Assembly (NCBI GenBank): GCA_021442155.1
Contig: JAKCPB010001425.1
Location: 44,964 to 108,963 of the forward strand
Reading direction: 5' to 3'
Length of the DNA stretch: 64,000 bases
Source of the DNA: Cymbidium sinense
Lineage: Eukaryota > Streptophyta > Magnoliopsida > Asparagales > Orchidaceae
The notes below the pieces were generated by a model. It worked only from the letters and a program-made list of their open reading frames with translations. It had not been told where the DNA came from and did not search any database. Within the stretch, counting starts at the first letter, position 1. Every line of letters begins with the position of its first letter. The position numbers and the translations under genes were made by a program. Positions 60,061 through 64,000 of the stretch are shown in pieces.

Positions 60061-62442
60061 CCTAAATCAGACTAAAATAAGACCTAAAATAAAATAAATA
60101 AGGAACTGAGCTAAAAAGATAAAAGATAAAAATAAATAAATAATGACTAAAATGAAACTATTTAAAATAAATAAAATATAAAATATAAATAATAAATAAA
60201 TAAACTAAAAATAATGAAATAAAATATAAAATAAAACTATGCTTAAAATAAAATAATAAAATAAACCTAAATAAAAATAAACCTAAATAAAACCTAAACC
60301 TGAATAAAATATTAAAATAACCTAAAAAAATCTACCTTAAACTAAAAAAACCTAAAAAAATAAAATAAAAAAAATAAAATAAACTAAACTAACTAAAATA
60401 AATAAACTAAACTAAAAATAAACTAAACATAAACCCTAAATAAATAAAATAAAATAAATAAACTATAAAAAATAAAATGTAAAATAAACCTAAAATAAAC
60501 CTAAACTAAACCTTAAAAAATAAAATCACTAAACTACACAGAAATAAATAATTAAAAAAAACCTGCCCCAACCCTAAATCTTAAACCCTAAACTAAACCT
60601 ACATTAAACCTAGGCCTAAAACAATTGTAAACCTAAACTAAAACTAAACCACTAAACTACACATCAAAAATAATAAAATAAAATACTAAACCATAAACCC
60701 AAGGTAAAAACTAAACTTAAACTAAATAAAACATAAAATGATAAATAAATAAACTAAATGAAATAAAAAATAAAATAAAATAAACATAAAATCATAAATA
60801 AAAGAAATATAACTAAACTAAAATAAAATAATTAAAAAACTAAAATTAAAATAAACTTAAATAAAATAAAACTTAAAGAAATAAAATAAAATAAACTAAA
60901 ATAAAGTAAATAAAACTAAAATCTAAAAAATTAAAATAAATACCTAAAAAAAAACCTAAAACCCTAAACTAAAAAAAAAACCTAAACCTAAAAATAAAAT
61001 AAACTAAAAGAATAAAATACCTAAAATAAATAAAACCTACAAACTAAACTTTATAAAAAAAATAAATTAAAATAAATTGAGCCAAACTAAAGAAAAACCT
61101 AAAATAAACTAAAATAAAAAAACCCAAAACTTACATAAAATAAAATAAAACCTAAAACCAAAAATAAAATAAAAGCTAAACTACTTAAAAAAAAAAAAGA
61201 AACATAAACCTAAATAAACTAAATAAACTAAATAAAAAAACCTAAACTAAATAAATAAATCAAGATTAAAATAAATAAATAAAATAAAAGTATAAAATAA
61301 AATAAACTAAAATAAATAAAAAAATTAAAATACTCTTGCAATTAAGAAATTAAAAATTTAAAAATTTAAAAACACTTTAAACCTACCCTGACAACTACCT
61401 TGCTCTAAACCACCTACAACCCTGATCCACTGATCTAAACTCCACAAAACCTAATCCACTAAACCTAATCTGATCCTAAGCCACTGGCCCCTAGGCTCCA
61501 AAACCTGAGGCTGACCCTAAAACCAGCCCTAAACCTGAGCTGAGGCCACTAGGCCCAATCTGAAGGCCATCTTAGGCACTGGGCTACAAAACTGAGCCAC
61601 TGAGCCACAGACCATACAGGCCCTGGGCCTAGCCTAAAAACAAACTGGACCACAAACTGACCCCAAACACTTAAACCTAGCCAAACTCATGAGCTGAACT
61701 GATAAAAATGAAGCTAATATAAAAATAAAATAATTAATTAATTGATTAAAATAAACTAAAAAATAAAATAAACTAGATAAATTAAACCAAACTAGACTTA
61801 AAAGCTAAATAAATTAAAATATATAAACTAAATAAATAAATAAATAAAACTAAATAAAATAAAACTAAATAAATTAAACTGAAACTTAAACTAAAACTAA
61901 AACCTAAACCTAAAACTAAAAAATTAAACTAAAACTAAATATAAATAAACTAAACTAAATAAAATAAAATAAACTAAAACCTAAATAAAAAAATAAAATA
62001 AACTAAAATAAATAAATAAAATAAAATAAACCAAATAAATAAACTAAAACCTAAACCTAAAAAAAAAATTAAACCTAAAAAATAAACTCAAATAAACTAA
62101 ATAAAATATAAAATAAAATCTAAAATAAAATAAACCTAAACTTAAAATTAAATAAATAAAAAAAATAAATAAATATTAACTAAAATAAACTAAAATAAAC
62201 TAAACTAAACTAAATTAAATAAAATAAATAAACTAAATACTAAAATAAATAAACTTAAACTAAAGTAAAATAAAACAAACTAAACTAAAAAATAAATTAA
62301 AATAAATAAACTAAAAGTAAACCTAAAATAAATAAAAAATATAAATAAATAAAAATAAATTAAATAAACTAAATAAAATAAACTAAATAAAAAACTAAAA
62401 ATAAAATAAACTAAATAAAACCTAAACCTAAACTAAACCAAA
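60061..62442. repeat. degenerate telomere-like array, block 16
   Basis: TAAAA-type 60070-60530, weak boundary near 60535-60560, CCTAAA variants 60560-60720, TAAAA-type 60725-61330, boundary-like 61332-61375 (CTTGCAATTAAGAAATT), GC-rich 61385-61690, TAAAA-type 61700-62420. No gene is visible. Confidence 0.88.
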
Positions 62443-64000
62443 ACCCTCCCCCTCACCCCAGCCCCAGAGCTCTCTTCTCTCTAGTTTTCATTTCCTCTTG
62501 GTGGCCCACTAGGGATCTCTACTATTTTGGCTTGGTTCATGATTCCAAGGTTGATCGACCTTGGCGATTGCATAATCTCATTCTTAATCTTGGCTTATGG
62601 TGGTTTCTATGGCTCCACCTCAAATTTTGGATTCTTCGGCTAGGGCATCTGACATTTCCTAGGTTGGTGGCTCTAATGCTACAAACTTGATAAAATCATT
62701 TAAGGATGTGTTCTGGTAAGGCTTCTTCATCTAATGCTTCATTTAATCTCATCTCGACTTCTTTTTTGTGATTTTGGTAGCCGTAATGTGCTCGATATGG
62801 ATGTTGAAATGTTGGCAAAACCATTTGAATTCTCGTTAGAAACTTTCTTTGTATCACAAATTTGGATAAGATGATCACCTTTTTTTCATAATCTTAAGCT
62901 TATGGGTGTTTTCTCGATTGGTCATATTCACCCCGACATATTCGATTCAATTCAAATTATTTGGATTATTCTCAAGTTTTTGTGCATCATTCTTACTTCA
63001 TTTTAATTGTCAAATGTGCTTGAAGTGGTCACCCTTTTGACATTAAGGAGGAATCTCTATTATCCACTGTGTGGTTATCTCTTTAATATGGTCATTTTGT
63101 TACACATAATGTGCTTTTTTCCTTGGGGCTTTTTTTTTGGTGGCCTTTACAACTCATCCAAGCGACCAGAGCTCACCCTTGTAAATCTAGTGGAATTATA
63201 CATAACTAAAAAAATACCTAAGGAAGTTTGGATTGGCTCACGAAAAATATGAGTATTTACAAAGGTTGAATTGGAGAATCTTTCAATTTTTTTGTTATCA
63301 TTATTTCATGGTCATAATAACTTCGGATTGCTTTATTCTCCATCCTCATTTGAAAAATTGAAATCCATCCCAAGGAAAATGGTTCCTAGTAATAAGTGAT
63401 CCCCACATATGTTCAAAAAATCGCCTCGATCTTAAGAATGGTATGGAAGCTGCTATTGAGGTTGATTCCTTGAATATTAGGATTATCCCTGTTGAACCTA
63501 TTTTGGATCCTACGGTTGCTAGGGATATGACTAATTTTCAGAATGGGAAGGATGAACTACTTCTTACCTCTTCTTTAAAATTGAATACTTCTAATTTAAA
63601 GAATAACAATTTTCTAAGTTATTGGATGATGAATCTATTTCCTCGATTCTATCCACGCTTTTATGTTTGCTTTGATCAAAATGATAATTCTAATGAGGAT
63701 TTAAATGATGTCGATCAACTAAAATGTTTGATCGAGTTAACTGTTTGTGCTTTAAATGGTTCTAAGTCATCACCATCTCTCATTTCTATCCTTGATATTC
63801 ATGTTAATCCTACTTTTCAACTTAATTTGGATTCATAGGGTGAACTTCCCTTTAAACATGATTTTAGGGAAAAAAAATCATTTTCAAACTTATCATGCTA
63901 AAAAGAAAAAAAGTGTTAAAAATTACCCTCCCAAACTATCCAAAAACACTAGATCTACTACTATCTCTCACTCATCTATCAATAAACCTTTGCTTACCCC
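62443..64000 (+). mobile_element. LINE-1 copy III, 5' end (continues beyond window)
   Basis: A C-rich 5' leader (CCCTCCCCCTCACCCC) precedes an ORF1 starting at ATG 62609 (MAPPQILDSSARASD). The layout matches copy II, but the sequence is clearly diverged and represents another subfamily. The 5' edge abuts CCTAAA repeats like the other copies. Stops and shifts occur throughout the first half. Confidence 0.85.
62609..63840 (+). pseudogene. LINE ORF1 remnant, copy III
   Basis: In order, the domains are a basic start, 'LIKSFKDVF' (~62690-62715), a DUF4283-type segment across shifts ('FFHNLKLMGVFSIGHIHPDIFD' ~62882-62948, 'KWSPFDIKEES' ~63024-63056, 'WIGS' near 63230) and a knuckle region near 63290-63355 ('FCYHY…HGHNN…DCFILHPHL'). 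An open tail of 131 codons ends at 63836-63838. As in copy I, the second Cys of the knuckle reads as Tyr. The ORF1 tail (63443-63838) is the longest intact LINE frame in the window. No domain is recognised in that tail. Confidence 0.7.

Noticed and set aside
571..61375. CRISPR-like array from evenly recurring boundary motifs
   Set aside because: Spacing is ~1 kb and variable, spacers are simple repeats, and the genome is plant nuclear.

Overview
This is plant nuclear DNA, almost certainly subtelomeric or interstitial-telomeric heterochromatin. Most of the 64 kb is degenerate Arabidopsis-type telomeric repeat, with the C-strand (CCCTAAA) on the given strand. It grades into TAAA(A)-type simple sequence and, in places, into CTGAGCC/CCTGGGCC-type sequence. 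A fragment of organellar peptide deformylase, the 3' half of a plant glycine-rich RNA-binding protein and a plant L1-type LINE (DUF4283 ORF1, endonuclease, reverse transcriptase, RNase H) support a seed or vascular plant. The species cannot be named. I see no intact protein-coding gene, tRNA or rRNA.

Layout. 1-3.75 kb is telomere-like array, followed by the first copy (3.75-4.18 kb) of a ~0.4 kb element made from the 3' end of a glycine-rich RNA-binding protein gene (called GRP here). A LINE begins at 5.28 kb and is interrupted at 7040 by ~7.5 kb of ordinary AT-rich DNA (7041-14559). That insert carries two opposed microsatellites, a broken peptide deformylase gene and a four-unit ~255-bp minisatellite. 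The LINE resumes at 14568 and ends near 19.84 kb; an 8-bp direct repeat (TTAATGTT) flanks the insert. 19.84-28.5 kb is telomere-like array with five GRP copies. 28.5-35.2 kb is a second LINE with both ends present. 35.2-58.1 kb is a macrosatellite in which a T/G-rich element sharing the LINE 3' end (called TG) alternates five times with GRP copies, separated by telomere-like blocks. 58.1-62.4 kb is telomere-like array with a large GC-rich degenerate section. From 62.44 kb a third LINE 5' end runs off the window.

Organisation. Telomere-like DNA follows a repeating pattern: near-canonical CCCTAAA, then TAAAA-type sequence, then a short boundary motif related to GTTTACTTAATTTAA, then near-canonical sequence again. 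About 20 boundaries are visible. Every GRP, LINE and TG copy lies on the + strand. The LINE/TG family looks adapted to telomeric repeats or was amplified together with them. The genes do not form a pathway; everything coding is relic or retroelement. A competing explanation for part of the degeneracy is long-read base-calling error in telomeric repeats, and it should be excluded first.
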